DNA of 64,000 nucleotides from Fomes fomentarius (lineage: Eukaryota; Basidiomycota; Agaricomycetes; Polyporales; Polyporaceae). Below, piece by piece: positions 1-11,760 of this stretch (position 1 is its first letter; each line of letters begins with the position of its first letter). Where the stretch lies: contig JABYQN010000014.1 in the NCBI GenBank assembly GCA_022606135.1, positions 558,001 through 622,000 of the forward strand, written 5' to 3'. The translations under genes and the position numbers were made by a program. Under the pieces are notes generated by a model. That model saw only the letters and a list, made by a program, of their open reading frames with translations. It did no database searches and had not been told where the DNA came from.

Positions 1-2055
1 CTCGATTAGTTATGTACGGAGGAACAACTTCGTTCACCTGTAGTGATTTCGCATTTCAGCGGGATCGCAAGTTGATTGGCGCCCATTTGAAGCGCCATAA
101 GTTTAAGGGGTGACCGGTGAGTCGTGACCTGGTCGTGACCACCATGGCCTGGATGTGTTCCACGAGTCGGGGATAGTAGGTACTAACATCTACGCACACT
201 TCAAAAATTCTCGTCACTAAGCTCTGCACTGGTGAGAAACTGATGACACCGGCAGATCCCTGTTCAAGTTCAACTCAACAATCACTCAGGCTGAAACACT
301 TGCCACTGAAGGAAGACTTCGAAGTCTACTGTATGGTGTTCGCACTCACTCTACTGCGTCTCACACTGCTCTCAGTATGCTTTATGTTACAGGTTGCCTT
401 GCTCCGGTGATAGGACAAATTCTGTCTCGGGTTTACGAAATCAGATGACATGTCGCATGACCCAATCCTTGCATACGGCATACGAGACAAGTGGTGTGGG
501 TAGAGTCCTACGCTGCCGTCGGAACCGGAGACCAAAAGGAGCTAACAACCACTTAAGATTTGAACTGCTGAGTCCGATACGGTAGAATCGTTCCCGTTTT
601 CGCCCGACCCACGCAATAAGAAGGTTGCGTTTTCCCTCTCCATTCTCCAGATCTGCTGTTCGCCACCACCACTATTTTACTAGTAGTGGTTTCTCAGCGA
701 GTACCTTCTCACTTGCACCAACCGCCTCCACGTCCACTAATCTGCAATGGCCGAGAACATGCCGTCTAACGAGAACCTCCACATCCATCACGATTCTGGC
801 TCTCCTCAAAGCAGCGAAGACCCAAACTACACTACCTTGATCCTCGTCCACGGCTTTGGATGGAGTAGTGGTTTGTCCCTTTCGTGACGTGTTTCTTGGC
901 ACAGCCCCATGCTGACTATACGCACAGAGGTATGGAAGAGACTTCTTCCATTCGCCCCCTCACACAATGTCCGCATAGTGTCCGTCAATCGCCGCGACTA
1001 TCCCGGTGCCACGCCCTACACAGATCGCGACCGTGCGCTTCTGCAGACCGCTGCTGACGCGACCGAGTCGTCTGTCGCACTCGAAGCTCTGCTCACCTTC
1101 ATGAACGAGCGCGCTCGGGAGCTCCACGACTTTCTCGTCGAGTTCGTGAGAAGCAACAAGATCCCCGTAGCTCGCCACGAGGCCAACGCAGGGGGGATAG
1201 TCATAGTAGGATGGTCCCTTGGCGCAGCCTGGATGACTGCACTCCTCGCCAACGTCGGGTCCTTCCCCGTCGGCGATGTCAAGCTGGGCGACTACATTCG
1301 TCGCATCGTTTTTCTTGGTACGTCCGGTTTCCACATGGGTAGTATACTCTCTTCACAAAGCTCATGTCTACGGCTACCCCAGACCCTGCATACCACAGTT
1401 TGGGATATCCACTGCCTCCGCCCCCTGCCGACGCATGGAACCCATTCATGGACTATTCTCTCGCCCCAGAAGACGCCATGAAGGCATTCGCAGTCTGGGC
1501 AAGCGGCTACTTCTCCCACAGTTCCGCCGACTCGTTCGAGCAGCTCGAGATTCGCAAACCACTGGACTCCCCTCCGCCCACCATCACTACCATGAGCCCC
1601 GAGGAGCTCGCTATGATCCACATGAGCGAGTGTGACTCCATGCTGCACCATAATGCACTGAAGTGTGGCGTGTTCGGTCGCCTGCGCAAGGATGCTCTCC
1701 TCCTCCATGGTGGCCAAGGATCGAAGGAAGGAAACAACCTGCTGCTCGCAGCTGGCGACGAGTGGTCAACCGTCGAGATTCGTCATGTTCTATGCGAGCG
1801 GTCGCTGTGGGAGACTCATTATGGCCTATTCTCGTTGCGTGCCGAGATAGAGGAGAATGCTAAAGCAGGAAAAGCTATTAGAAAGGTCACGTACAGAAGG
1901 GTTCCCGATGCAAACCACTTTGTGAGTAATTAGCCTGCTTTCTTGGCCAGTCTGTGACATACTGATGCACTCTTGCAGGGCCTTTGGGAGTTCCCAGAGC
2001 GCACTTTGCACACGTTTTTGGCGTAGATTATCTGCTAAGATGTACCACTATGATG
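1..2055. repeat. Left arm of large inverted duplication (hydrolase gene, copy A)
   Basis: The sequence from the window edge to about 2055 recurs in reverse complement at about 10380-12490. It matches through the upstream flank, all exons and introns of an alpha/beta hydrolase gene, and about 25 nt past the stop codon before similarity fades. Copies differ by scattered substitutions and a few indels. The arm may extend left beyond the window. The arms enclose about 8 kb of single-copy genes, so the two hydrolase copies are convergent. Confidence 0.9.
747..2026 (+). CDS. Alpha/beta hydrolase fold protein, copy A (intact)
   Basis: Four exons fit: 747-870, 928-1338, 1383-1921 and 1979-2026, giving 373 aa with matching phases at every junction. 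The protein carries an oxyanion-type HGFGWSS motif near residue 36 and the nucleophile elbow GWSLG with Ser near residue 138. A C-terminal DANHF supplies a plausible catalytic His near residue 356. The family is serine hydrolases acting on esters or similar small substrates; the substrate cannot be told. No signal peptide is seen, so it is probably cytosolic. The ATG at 747 is used because copy B has lost it and would start at the next in-frame Met. This copy keeps the frame that copy B has broken. Confidence 0.85.
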
Positions 2056-2105
2056 AATAGAAGAGTCGATTGTGATTAGGGTGAACTCGTCTTATATGCA
2101 CTACG

Positions 2106-2700
2106 TTGCGTACATATCAATTTCGGTCCCCTTCTCTCGAGCAATTCGCTATCATCGTCGTTGGTCTGGGATCCAAAGATCTCAATGTACAGCTCTTCAC
2201 TGTGCTGCCGTGCGCGATCCCATTTGTTGTGACAGTTGCTGTTGCGTGGTTCGCAGATACGAATGAAGCACGGTCAATCGCGACTGCTTGCTCTATGATT
2301 CAAGTCGCTGATGTGAGCTTCATACGTACATTAGCTATCACCTCCGCGCTGCTCACTCAGGATTATTGTTGTGCACTGCCGCCCGACGCATTCAAGGCGC
2401 GATACGTTCCGCTGGTGGTCGCCCTTTCGTTCTCATTCTCGTGCATCCCTCCCTCCTTGAGTTGGCTGACGGCAAATCTGAGCCGCTGAATGCCGCGTTC
2501 GGCCAGTTCGGACAGATTATCGGTCAGTTGGCACTGACAAAAATAATGATATCAGGTGACGTACAGGTACTGACTCGTGTCACAGGTGTCTATATACTTA
2601 TACAAAGATCCCGAAGCACCAGGGTTCCCGAGAGGACATCTCACCAACGCCGGCTTCCTCATCGCCTCTCTGCGGTTCGTCTATGTGCATAGAACAAACG
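2106..2700 (+). pseudogene. MFS transporter relic (allantoate permease-like)
   Basis: Translated pieces resemble the C-terminal half of fungal anion:cation symporters of the major facilitator superfamily. They include a membrane segment followed by VAWFADTNEAR, then KARYVPLVVALSFSF, AFGQFGQIIG and FPRGHLTNAGF in the family order. Splice-like gaps lie near 2315-2360 and 2565-2586. The frame changes between SWLTANL and AFGQFGQIIG with loss of about 20 expected residues. No N-terminal half or start codon is present. It sits between the hydrolase and the 3' end of DPH2 on the opposite strand. A decayed gene is much more likely than a working one. Confidence 0.6.
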
Positions 2701-2930
2701 CCTAGGCCCTATAGAGTGCCAATGGCGGCTGTACTAGCTCCTCCTCGTCTCATAATTGCGGATCATCCATCATCCATCATGTACAGACCAGCTTCACTCC
2801 CATGTATCACCCGTTGCTCTGCTTGTTGCTTTCGTGTTCTCGCTGAGCCTCTCGCTCTTCATCATCTCCACCCATAGATCATACACGCTCATGATGCGTT
2901 CGTGGAGTTACAATATCGTCTTGCCTGATG

Positions 2931-4952
2931 CTATGAGTCTTCGCCATGATCGTCAGCATATCCACGTGCGATACCACTGCGACCTTGTTCCAGAAGACTT
3001 GGGGCGTCTTGTCCAATTCGTGTCTCCAGCCCACGAAAGGTACGTGATTGCAGGAATTGAGCTATAGAGCACTGAGCATCAGCTATGTTCCAAGCACAAG
3101 AGAAGAGCAAAGGAGATAAGCATGGAACAAGCGTTACGTACCAGCTGCACTGTCGTCCATCTTTGATAGTGCGTTCTCTTGGTTTCGGAGAACTACTGCT
3201 GAAGAATCCCTCGGCGTGCCGTCAGGCTTCTCGTCGGTGGCCCCGTAGCGTTTTGCATGCCGGTATTTGCCTGTGACCAAAGAGAATATGGGTTGTTCGA
3301 GATCCTCCTGTTCTTCACCTTCCGTGTTCTCTGGTGATGATGCATCTGCCCACGCACCTTAGCCTTGTGAAATTTATGTGAACGAGAAGAAACGACGCAC
3401 TCTTCGACGCATCCCGATGGTCCTTCAAGAGTTGTTCGAAGTCAAGCACGTACCGACCGGTCCACGTTTGTGTCGGCTGGAGCGCAACTTCGAGCTCATA
3501 CGGCGTCACAATCGGGCACAGGAACTCTTTCGCATCCAGAAGACTGTTCTCCGGACACGCAACGAGGACGAAACACTCGATCTCAAGGAAGTTCGCGAGC
3601 TTTGCGGGGTTGATCTTCCCCACGCTGATAGTGTAGGACTTCTTGTGCGCGCGCTTGATGATGTCGCGGAGGTGTGAAATGAGAGGAAGATAATTGGCTG
3701 GACGTGGCTAGCCTGTCAGAGACGGTGTATACGATGTCAGACAAAGGAAAGGTATGCCCACCAACGCCCAGGGTCCCGATGAGGATGCCAATCACGTCAG
3801 CATCACGGGCCTTTTGGACGACAGCGTAGCGTCGCATCAGGAGTTTGTTCGTGCGCCCGGATTCGAGTCGGGCGAGGCCAGTTTTGGGGTCGTAAGAGTA
3901 CACCTATAGGGATCGCGTTCAGTAGCACATCCTTGCTAAAGCAGACCATTCAGTTCACCTCATATGATGCATGAGTAAGGAGCAGATTGGTGAGGGTGAG
4001 GCTCTCCCCGCCTATGAAGAGTATGACAGTGTTATCGGGGGAGGCTTCAAATTGGTCAGAAGACCCATCGCCGCCGGTCGTAGGAGCATTTTGGAGCGTT
4101 TGAGGTGTACGGTGTTGCCCCGAGGAAGAGGGTTGTGCGATGAGAGAAACCGGTGTGTACAGTATTGATGTTGTGTCTGGCAACTTGCCCTTCAGCTCGG
4201 CAACGAGGGCGTCTGCGTCTCTCAACATACACAATCATGCGTAGTGATTGATTAGCATATCTCACCTATCTGATGTGCATATGCGACATCGTATTTGAGC
4301 ACGATCGTTCGTCTGTCGGTAAGGGTCGAGTTCAAGTTTGAGGTGTCGATGAACTGATACACGCCATGAGGAACGTCTAAGAGTTTCTTTCCAAAGACAT
4401 ATATCACTGGCAGACGCGATGTTCTTCAGAGAGCGGGTCAGCAAGGTGAGCTGAGCAACCATTGCTCCGGAAACGCACTGACTCATGCACGCATGTCCGT
4501 AATGGACTAATGCATCAGCATCGACGTGTTGTGCCGCTACTTCATCTACACAACAACTGACATTCAAGCATAAGCGATCAATCGCACACAGTAGTTATAG
4601 AGTGATAGAGCAATCGAACCTTCCGTAGGAGGTGTCGGCAAGTACATATAACTCCCTGCCCTCAGATAACTTTGTCTTCAAGATTCTGAAGATTGGCACT
4701 GAATGCGACAGGAGCTCATCCGGGAATTGCAAAGCGATCTATAATCTGCGAGTCAGGAATCCGTTGCCCATAGCGCACTAGGTCACTTGCTCTCTTGTAG
4801 TCCCCTCGCTCAATTTCTGCGACTGTTCGTGCGACGTCATACGTCTCTTCAAGTTCCTGTAGAGGGAGAGTTGTAGGAACGTCTCCTGCAAGGTCGATCG
4901 TACGAGTAATTGCGTCCGCTCCTGACGATGAGAACGCGGTATTTTCTGTCAT
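2931..4952 (-). CDS. DPH2: Diphthamide biosynthesis protein 2 (Dph2)
   Basis: Dph2 partners Dph1 in the radical-SAM iron-sulfur complex that adds the 3-amino-3-carboxypropyl group to the EF2 histidine, the first step of diphthamide synthesis in the cytosol. Nine exons fit in phase: 4791-4952, 4620-4738, 4479-4556, 4266-4423, 3959-4218, 3762-3903, 3401-3697, 3142-3357 and 2931-3061, total 520 aa, close to the usual family size. Signatures in order are [69 protein letters not shown] and [10 protein letters not shown]. The SCCVDEVAA cysteine is a conserved cluster-ligand position. The first intron (4739-4790) uses a GC donor. It is divergent from TOM70 across 245 bp. Confidence 0.93.
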
Positions 4953-5197
4953 CTTCGTGTGCGTGAGCACGGTGGTTGGTGGTTAAAGGAAGATTTTGAA
5001 CAAAACTTGAAGTAGAGAAGGCTACTCAAGAAAACTGATCAATGGCGTTAATAACGGAGTAAGATGGGCTATTGATCCAGAATTAATCTTCTATAAGACT
5101 CTAAACCGGCGACTATCCTTTACTATCATTATGTCATCTAGGCAATCAGCCAAAATTCGAGGCTGCCGCGCCGAGGCCGTTCGTCCCTCTCGCCGTC
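4953..5197. promoter_or_regulatory. Shared divergent promoter region DPH2 / TOM70
   Basis: These 245 bp separate the start codons of DPH2 (minus) and TOM70 (plus), so both promoters must lie here or in the first exons. The middle is AT-richer than the flanking exons. No convincing TATA box was picked out. Head-to-head housekeeping genes often share a promoter; co-regulation here is an inference from arrangement. Confidence 0.55.
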
Positions 5198-7501
5198 ATG
5201 TCTTCCTCCACGTCGTCGCAGGGCGTCGTCGACCGCGTTCAGAACTTCGTCTCAGAGCACAAGAATGCTGTCTTGCTTGGTACAGCAGCGGCCATCGTCG
5301 CTATTGGCGGTGTCGCGTACTATGCCTCGTCTTCGCGCGGCCCCGGAGGTGACGTAGAGAAGGGCGAGGGCAAGAAGGACAAGAAGAAGAGCAAGAAGAG
5401 GAAGACGGTCAAGGACGATGATGGTCCTATCATTGAGGAGCGGAAATCAAAGCCTGCGGCAGCTGAGGAAGGTGAGTAACTTGGCTTCGAAACTTATTCC
5501 CAACACCACCTCCTTCGTTTGCGTATTAGGACCCTAGCTGACGTCGCGTTTAGAGGACAAGGAGTATACAGCTGAGGAGATCGCTGCAATGTCGGTGGAG
5601 GTGAGTCTAACCCTTGTACATGACGAAGGCATGCCGACCACGCCCGTAGGAGCGGACGAAGGTCGCAGCTTCCCTCAAGGCAAAGGGCAACTCGGCATAT
5701 CAGCAGCGGAAGTTCACGACAGCCATCGACTACTACACCCGCGCGATTGCTGTAACACCAAAACCCGAACCTGTCTTTTTCAGCAACCGCGCCGCATGTC
5801 ATGTCAACCTGAACCCTCCACAGCACGAGAAGGTCGTGGAGGACTGTGACGCTGCTCTGGCTTTGGACCGAAAATACCTCAAGGCGCTGAACCGCCGTGC
5901 GACCGCGCTTGAGGCCCTTGAACGGTATGAAGAAGCTCTGCGCGGTACGCCATCCTCGTGCTATCTTCCTGGTTGGGAGTGCCTGATGTGTTGTGTATAG
6001 ATTTCACTGCGGGAGCCATCTTGGACCAGTTTCAGAACATGTCTGCTGCAGAATCTGTAGAGCGGGTACTCAAAAAGCTTGCAACCAAGAAGGCGCAGGA
6101 GATCCTTTCGGTGCGTTGCCTCATCATTGGCTTTCGTCTGCATTGCTCATGACTGCTTCCCAGACGCGTGAGAGACGATTACCATCTCACATGTTTACCT
6201 CCGCCTACTTTGGTGCATTCCGTCAAAGTGAGTCGCATCATGGCTTTACGGTGTACGAAGTTTAAACAGTGTACCAGGACCGCTGCCAGAGCTCCCTGAG
6301 AATCCGACAACAGGGGACAACACGCTCATCCTTGCTCTCGAGGCGCTCGGTGCTTCAGATTATGCACACGCATTCACGCTCGTCAACGAAGCCATAGAGC
6401 AGGGCATCTCGTGGGACACCGGAAAGGCAGAATCACTCAACCTTCGTGGCACGTTCAAGTTCCTGATGACGGACGTCGATGGCGCGAAGGAGGACTTCTT
6501 GACGTCGCTTGAACTGCAGCCGTCGCTCACCCAGACATGGGTCAAAATTGCGAGCGTGTGGATGGAACAGGGCGACTCCAAGAAGGCGTTCGAATGCTTC
6601 GAGGAGGCCATCAAGCACAACCCGAACGACCCTGACATCTACTACCACCGCGGGCAAGGTGTGTCACAATTGTCGGTGTCGGGGCAGAGTGCTTACGGAG
6701 GATGATTCCGCTAGTGCTATTCATCATGAACGAGTTCGCGGAGGCAGCAGAGAACTACACGAAGTCGACCGAGCTGGACGACAAGTTCGTGTTCAGCCAC
6801 ATCCAGCTCGCGGTGGCGCAGTACAAGTCGGGCAACCTTGCGAACAGCATGGCCACCTTCCGCCGTACCCTCAAAGCGTTCCCTGACCGTAGCGAGCCTC
6901 AAAACTACTAGTACGTCCCTATCGGTTGTTCCCGTCTACGCGGAGTCTAACTGTGGCGTTCAGTGGAGAGTTGTTGCTCGACCAGCAACGCTACCCAGAT
7001 GCCATCGAGAAGTTCGATCGTGCCGTCGAGATCGAGCGCGCAAAGTAAGCTCTCTTAATTGACCCTCATGCCTTTTGTGAGTGCTAATGTCTGGTCGACC
7101 AGGACGCCACCCATGAACGTCCTGCCCATGGTCAATAAGGGTCTCGCGCTCTTCCAATGGCAGCAGGACGTCGAGGCCGCCGAGAGGTGCTGTCAAGAGG
7201 CACTCGAGATTGACCCCGAGTGCGAGGCGGCCGTTGCAACCCTTGCGCAGCTCAGCTTGCAGCAGGGCAAGATCGACGTCGCCCTGCGCATGTTCGACAA
7301 ACAGTCCCAGCTCGCGCGTAGTGAACCGGAGCTTGTCAGCGCGCTGAACTACCAATACGTGAGTACTTCTTTTTTGTGACCAGGATTAGTGACTTACGAA
7401 TCACAATCGACTTTTGTCAGGCCACCGAGGCGCAGGTGCAGTTCATGAAGACATACCCTGACATGGCCGCTCAGCTTGGGCAGATGGCCCGGATGCTGTA
7501 G
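5198..7501 (+). CDS. TOM70: Mitochondrial import receptor Tom70
   Basis: Tom70 is the outer-membrane receptor that takes hydrophobic preproteins and their Hsp70/Hsp90 chaperones from the cytosol. Ten exons fit in phase: 5198-5471, 5554-5600, 5650-5944, 6001-6110, 6164-6227, 6278-6658, 6715-6910, 6964-7044, 7103-7358 and 7421-7501, total 594 aa. An N-terminal membrane anchor lies at about residues 24-42. A Lys-rich linker ([11 protein letters not shown]) follows, then tandem TPR motifs from [17 protein letters not shown] onward to the C terminus. The N-terminal TPRs hold clamp-like residues ([22 protein letters not shown]). All introns are canonical and 49-82 nt. The gene looks intact. Confidence 0.93.
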
Positions 7502-7944
7502 GGGTCAAGTTCTCGTCTTCGTGTCTCTGGACGCTCGAGTTGAGTCTGACGTTGGACCATGATCGCTATTACTAGTTACTTCGCATGCTATGTGACCCGC
7601 TTTAAGTATATCCTACTGTAATCACGCCCTAAAATACATCCTCACTCGCTCACCCTCCGCTGATTTGGCGTGCTTTGTTCCTGAAAGTTCGAAGTGTGAT
7701 GAAGATCTCCAAACATGGCGGTGGATGCGGTGATGATGATCGCCGGCCGAGCGCGTCTCCCTGTCGTGCTGGTTCACTTCACACCACGACCACGATCTCG
7801 CGGCTCGCCGCCACTACTCCTCCTCACGCTATTCACGACTTCGACCCACATCTCTGCTGTATTCTGAAACCATATAGCCCTAGCTTTGTCTCAAATCCGC
7901 TCTAACGCTCACGACTCCAACCTTACAAACTATACCTTACGACC

Positions 7945-10120
7945 ATGGATACCCCGCGATCATCCACGCCCGACCCGAATGGCGAGGCGAAACGACCAAG
8001 GCGACCGGTCGCCTTTTACCCTAATCTGAACTCGTCCAACAAGCCGCAGAAGCCATTTAGTCGCAGCGCGGCGAAGCGGGAGAGCGTGATGGCGCTGGGG
8101 AGTATCGAGTACTTGCAGCACTACTTCACCAAGACTGGGATTGCGGCCGAGAGCAGGTGCGTCCCTTCGCTCTTCTCAGTGGCTCTATAGATACAAACGA
8201 ACTGTTTAAGTCCGTTGAAGAAGCCAAATGCTGGATTGGTGCCCGCGATTGGTGGGCTCGATAGCCTGAAGAAGAGGCCGAACGGTGGCCACAACTTCAT
8301 CTTGCCCCCATCCCCGGCGATCCCGCAGGTCGCCACTCAAACCTTCCCGCCGTATGTCAAGACGTTCGAGACCGATCCTGAGAGCCTGCGTCCAGCGGTC
8401 ACGGAGGACCTAATCTCCGTCTCATCGGGATGGCAACTTGATCCCTTGCAAGAGCACACGGGCCAGGATCCCAATCTGTTAGGCACGGGCGAGAAGCAAA
8501 GAGACTCTGTCGACGTGCTTGATCTTCTAAAGATCACTACGCGCGCCGTCCGGAGCGTGCGCAACTACCTCGTCTCCCTACCCGATGACTCCTCCGTGCC
8601 CCAGAACCGCCCGCACTTCCGGCCGCAGACGCTCTCCAGCTCGCCGCTGCCGAAACGCCAAGTGTCGCAGCCGAATTCCCCGCACGACCCACTGACGCGC
8701 ATCCGCGGGCGGGCCTTGGAGGTGCTCACGGTGTTGCGCGAGCTGGAGGAGCGCGCGCGGCTCCCGCTCGATCACGACGCGTACGATGCGCAGAGCGACC
8801 ACGGCTCATCCAACGATAATAGTACCACGGCTCCCCTTTCGCGTGGTACGTCCCCCTCTTCCCATCTGGAAGAGCCTGAGTTCTTGGACGCGGACACGTC
8901 GGTCTCGGTCTCATTCATAGAAGTAGGTGGGCGGCATCGGCAAGTGCCCGTCTGGGACGACGAGAACGAGGGCGACGTCAACAACCTGAGCGAGGAGGAG
9001 CGGGAGAAGCGCGAGCGATGGGACGAACGCCTGGTCCTCGGCGGCGGGTGGCTGTATCGACAAGACATGAAGATGGAGGACTTGCAGAAGGAGAGGGACG
9101 TTGTGCGCAAGTACCTTGATGCAGTCGATGATGTGCTGTTCGGAGGAACCAAGGAGGGGAAGCGGGGCTGGGATCGTGAGAAGGAGCGGGTGGCGAGAAG
9201 GGAGAAGCACGAACGGGAGGTACGATCGAAGGGACGAAGGGTGAGCGCTGGCGATGCGGTGAGCTCAGGTGAAAGCTCGTCACGGTCCAAGAGGCGAGTC
9301 GTGTCCACTGGTATGCTCGACGCGATGCGCAGTATGGTTGTCACCGAAGAGCCGGAGGAGATGGAGTCCATTGACGAGGAAGAGGCAGTCGACGACGACG
9401 AGCTTCCTCCCTGGGCTAAGCGGACGACGTACCAAGGGGACCAGTATGGTGAGACTCCATTGGATAGCGTAATGTACTAGACTAATCGTTCGTTAGGCCG
9501 CCTGCATGCCCTACTTGTGGCGCTACTACCAGCAGATCTGCTTCGACTCCTTCCGATGTCCTCCTCGGATCACGCAGAATTACTCCGAGCACTATCGTCC
9601 GGCCAGGTACTATGCAATGCGTACAATACAGCCGTCCGAAGATCAAGACAGCCGTGGGGTTACGTGAGCAAGGATGCCATTCACGACATCGCCGCGTTAC
9701 AGGAGTCAAGTGCAGCAGAGGGTTCAGAAGGAGGCAAGCGCGGCTGGACATTCCGTCGCACAGATAACCTCCGTCTCTGGGCTGCGTACGTTGCTTCTCG
9801 TGCTCTCCCTTAGAGTCTAATCTCACGGCTTCCTCTCGCACAGTGCGTTGAAGCTGCGGTACTCGCTGCCGATTGTGATGCCTAACAGCAAACGCAAAGA
9901 GGCAGTAGGCACACGCCCCGGGACGCCCTCCCAAGGAGCCAGCCCTCTCCCATCTCCGTTGGCGTCGGCAGTTAGCTTTCCTGGCGGGATCTCAGAAGAT
10001 GTCATTATCTTCGATGCGCCGTTGGTAGCGCGCATGGAAGAAGGGTGGGATTCCATGCTAGAGAGTATGGTGTTCAAGTGGGTGGATGCGGTAGTTAGCG
10101 AGCGGAGGGGAGAGCGATAG
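7945..10120 (+). CDS. Conserved fungal protein of unknown function, 671 aa, with CH-like C-terminal region
   Basis: Four exons fit in phase: 7945-8156, 8211-9448, 9497-9785 and 9844-10120, giving 671 aa. The N terminus has a conserved-looking block (PFSRSAAKRESVMALGS, then YLQHYFTKTGI). The middle is Ser/Pro-rich with a charged, coiled-coil-prone stretch at about residues 330-430. The last 190 residues form a globular block with GQVLCNAYN, GWTFRRTDNLRLWAAALK and LRYSLPIVMP, which resembles a calponin-homology-type fold. I do not recognise a named family. The acidic and Arg-rich middle suggests a scaffold or cytoskeletal role, but that is a guess. Intact and in tandem with TOM70. Confidence 0.8.
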
Positions 10121-10291
10121 CTGTCCGATGCACGATCATTTATGCATTTCGTCTTTGGTCTTGTCTCTGTCGTTTCTTGAATACATGGCTAGTATCCCTC
10201 AAACAATAAGTGTATCACATATAGTGTTAACCATACCACCTTGGCCACGTGTTTGCAGTTTATACTATAACATTTGACAAACATGGCATGC

Positions 10292-10363
10292 TCCGATATG
10301 GTGTAACGGCTAACATTACCGCCTTTCACGCGGTAGCTCGGGGTTCGATTCCCCGTATCGGAG
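10292..10363 (+). tRNA. tRNA-Glu (anticodon UUC)
   Basis: A 72-nt cloverleaf. The acceptor stem TCCGATA pairs with TATCGGA and the discriminator is G at 10363. The anticodon stem ACCGC/GCGGT encloses loop CTTTCAC with anticodon TTC at 10325-10327. The T arm is CGGGG-TTCGATT-CCCCG. No intron. It lies between the 671-aa protein and the right arm of the inverted duplication; tRNA genes are frequent recombination borders, which may matter for that duplication. Confidence 0.95.
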
Positions 10364-10366
10364 AAG

Positions 10367-10370
10367 TTTT
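10367..10370 (+). terminator. Pol III oligo-T terminator of tRNA-Glu
   Basis: A TTTT run begins 3 nt after the discriminator base, as expected for RNA polymerase III termination. Confidence 0.75.
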
Positions 10371-10426
10371 ATCATACATATATCATCACGTTTGTATTCA
10401 TTACAGTAGCACATTTCGCACGTACT

Positions 10427-11760
10427 CTACTCCAAGAATGTGTGCAAAGTGCGTTCTGGGAACTCCCAAAGGCCCTACGAGAGTGCATCAGTATGTCACA
10501 GACTGGCCAAGAAAGCAGGCACATTACTCACATAGTGATTTGCATCGGGAACCCTTCTGTACGTGACCTTTCTAATAGCTTTTCCTGCTTTAGCATTCTC
10601 CTCTATCTCGGCACGCAACGAGAATAGGCCATAATGAGTATCCCACAGCGACCGCTCGCATAGAACATGACGAATCTCGACGGTTGACCACTCGTCGCCA
10701 GCTGCGAGCAGCAGGTTGTTTCCTTCCTTCGATCCTTTGCCACCATGGAGGAGGAGAGCATCCTCGCGCAGGCGACCGAACACACCACACTTCAGTGCAT
10801 TATGGTGCAGCATGGAGTCACATTCGCTCATGTGGATCATAGCGAGCTCCTCGGGGCTCATGGTAGTGATGGTGGGCGGAGGGGAGTCCAGTGGTTTGCG
10901 CGTCTCGAGCTGCTCGAACGAGTCGGCGGAACTGTGGGAGAAGTAGCCGCTTGCCCAGATTGCGAATGCCTTCATGGCGTCTTCTGGGACGAGGGAACTG
11001 TGGGAGAAGTTGCCGCTTGCCCAGGATGCAAACGCCTTCATGCCGTCTTCTGGGGCGAGAGAATAGTCCATGAATGGGTTCCATGCGTCGGCAGGGGGCG
11101 GAGGCGGTAGATATCCCAAGCTGTGGTATGCGGAGTCTGGGGGTATCCGTAGACATGAGCTTTGTGAAGAGAGTATACTACCCATGTCGAAACCAGACGT
11201 ACCAAGAAAAACGACGCGACGAACGTAGTCGCTCAGCTTGATGTCACTGACAGGGAAGGACCCGACGTTGGCGAGGAGTGCAGTCATCCAGGCTGCGCCA
11301 AGGGACCATCCTACTATAACAATCCCCCTGCGTTGGCCTCGTGGCGAGCTACGGGGATCTTGTTGCTTCTCACAAACTCGACAAGAAAGTCGTGGAGCTC
11401 CCGAGCGCGCTCGTTCATGAAGGTGAGCAGAGCTTTGAGTGCGACAGACGACTCGGTCGCGTCAGCAGCGGTCTGCAGAAGCGCACGATCGCGATCTGTG
11501 TAGGGCGTGGCGCCGGGATAGTCGCGGCGATTGACGGACACTATGCGGACATTGTGTGAGGGGGCGAATGGAAGAAGTCTCTTCCATACCTCTGTGCGTA
11601 TAGTCAGCATGGGCCTGTGCCAAGAAATACATCACGAAAGAGACAAACCACTAGTCCAACAAAAACCGTGGACAAGGATCAAGGTAGTGTAGCTTGGGTC
11701 TTCGCTGCCTGGAGGAGAGCCGGAATCGTGATGGATGCGGAGGTTCTCGTTAGACGGCAT
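10427..11760 (-). pseudogene. Alpha/beta hydrolase copy B (frameshifted duplicate)
   Basis: The exon layout mirrors copy A: 11649-11760, 11182-11591, 10532-11136 and 10427-10474, with introns of similar size. The first ATG is changed to ACG, so translation would begin at the next Met (start 11760). HGFGWSS has become HGFCWTS. The G run before the GWSLG elbow has 5 bases (11324-11328) against 6 in copy A, so exon 2 shifts frame and stops before the nucleophile. A 66-nt tandem duplication adds 22 codons in exon 3. Restoring one G would reopen the frame, so this is either a young pseudogene or a homopolymer error. Confidence 0.8.
10928..11059 (-). repeat. 66-nt in-frame tandem duplication in hydrolase copy B
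   Basis: Two 66-nt units start at 10928 and 10994, each beginning GGAACTGTGGGAGAAGT. They encode two diverged versions of a 22-residue block (MKAFASWASGNF and MKAFAIWASGYF). Copy A has one unit (MKAFAVWASGYF). Confidence 0.85.

Noticed and set aside
1364..1933. Separate gene starting at ATG 1364
   Set aside because: This ATG lies inside the 44-nt intron 1339-1382; the frame continues from the upstream hydrolase exon.
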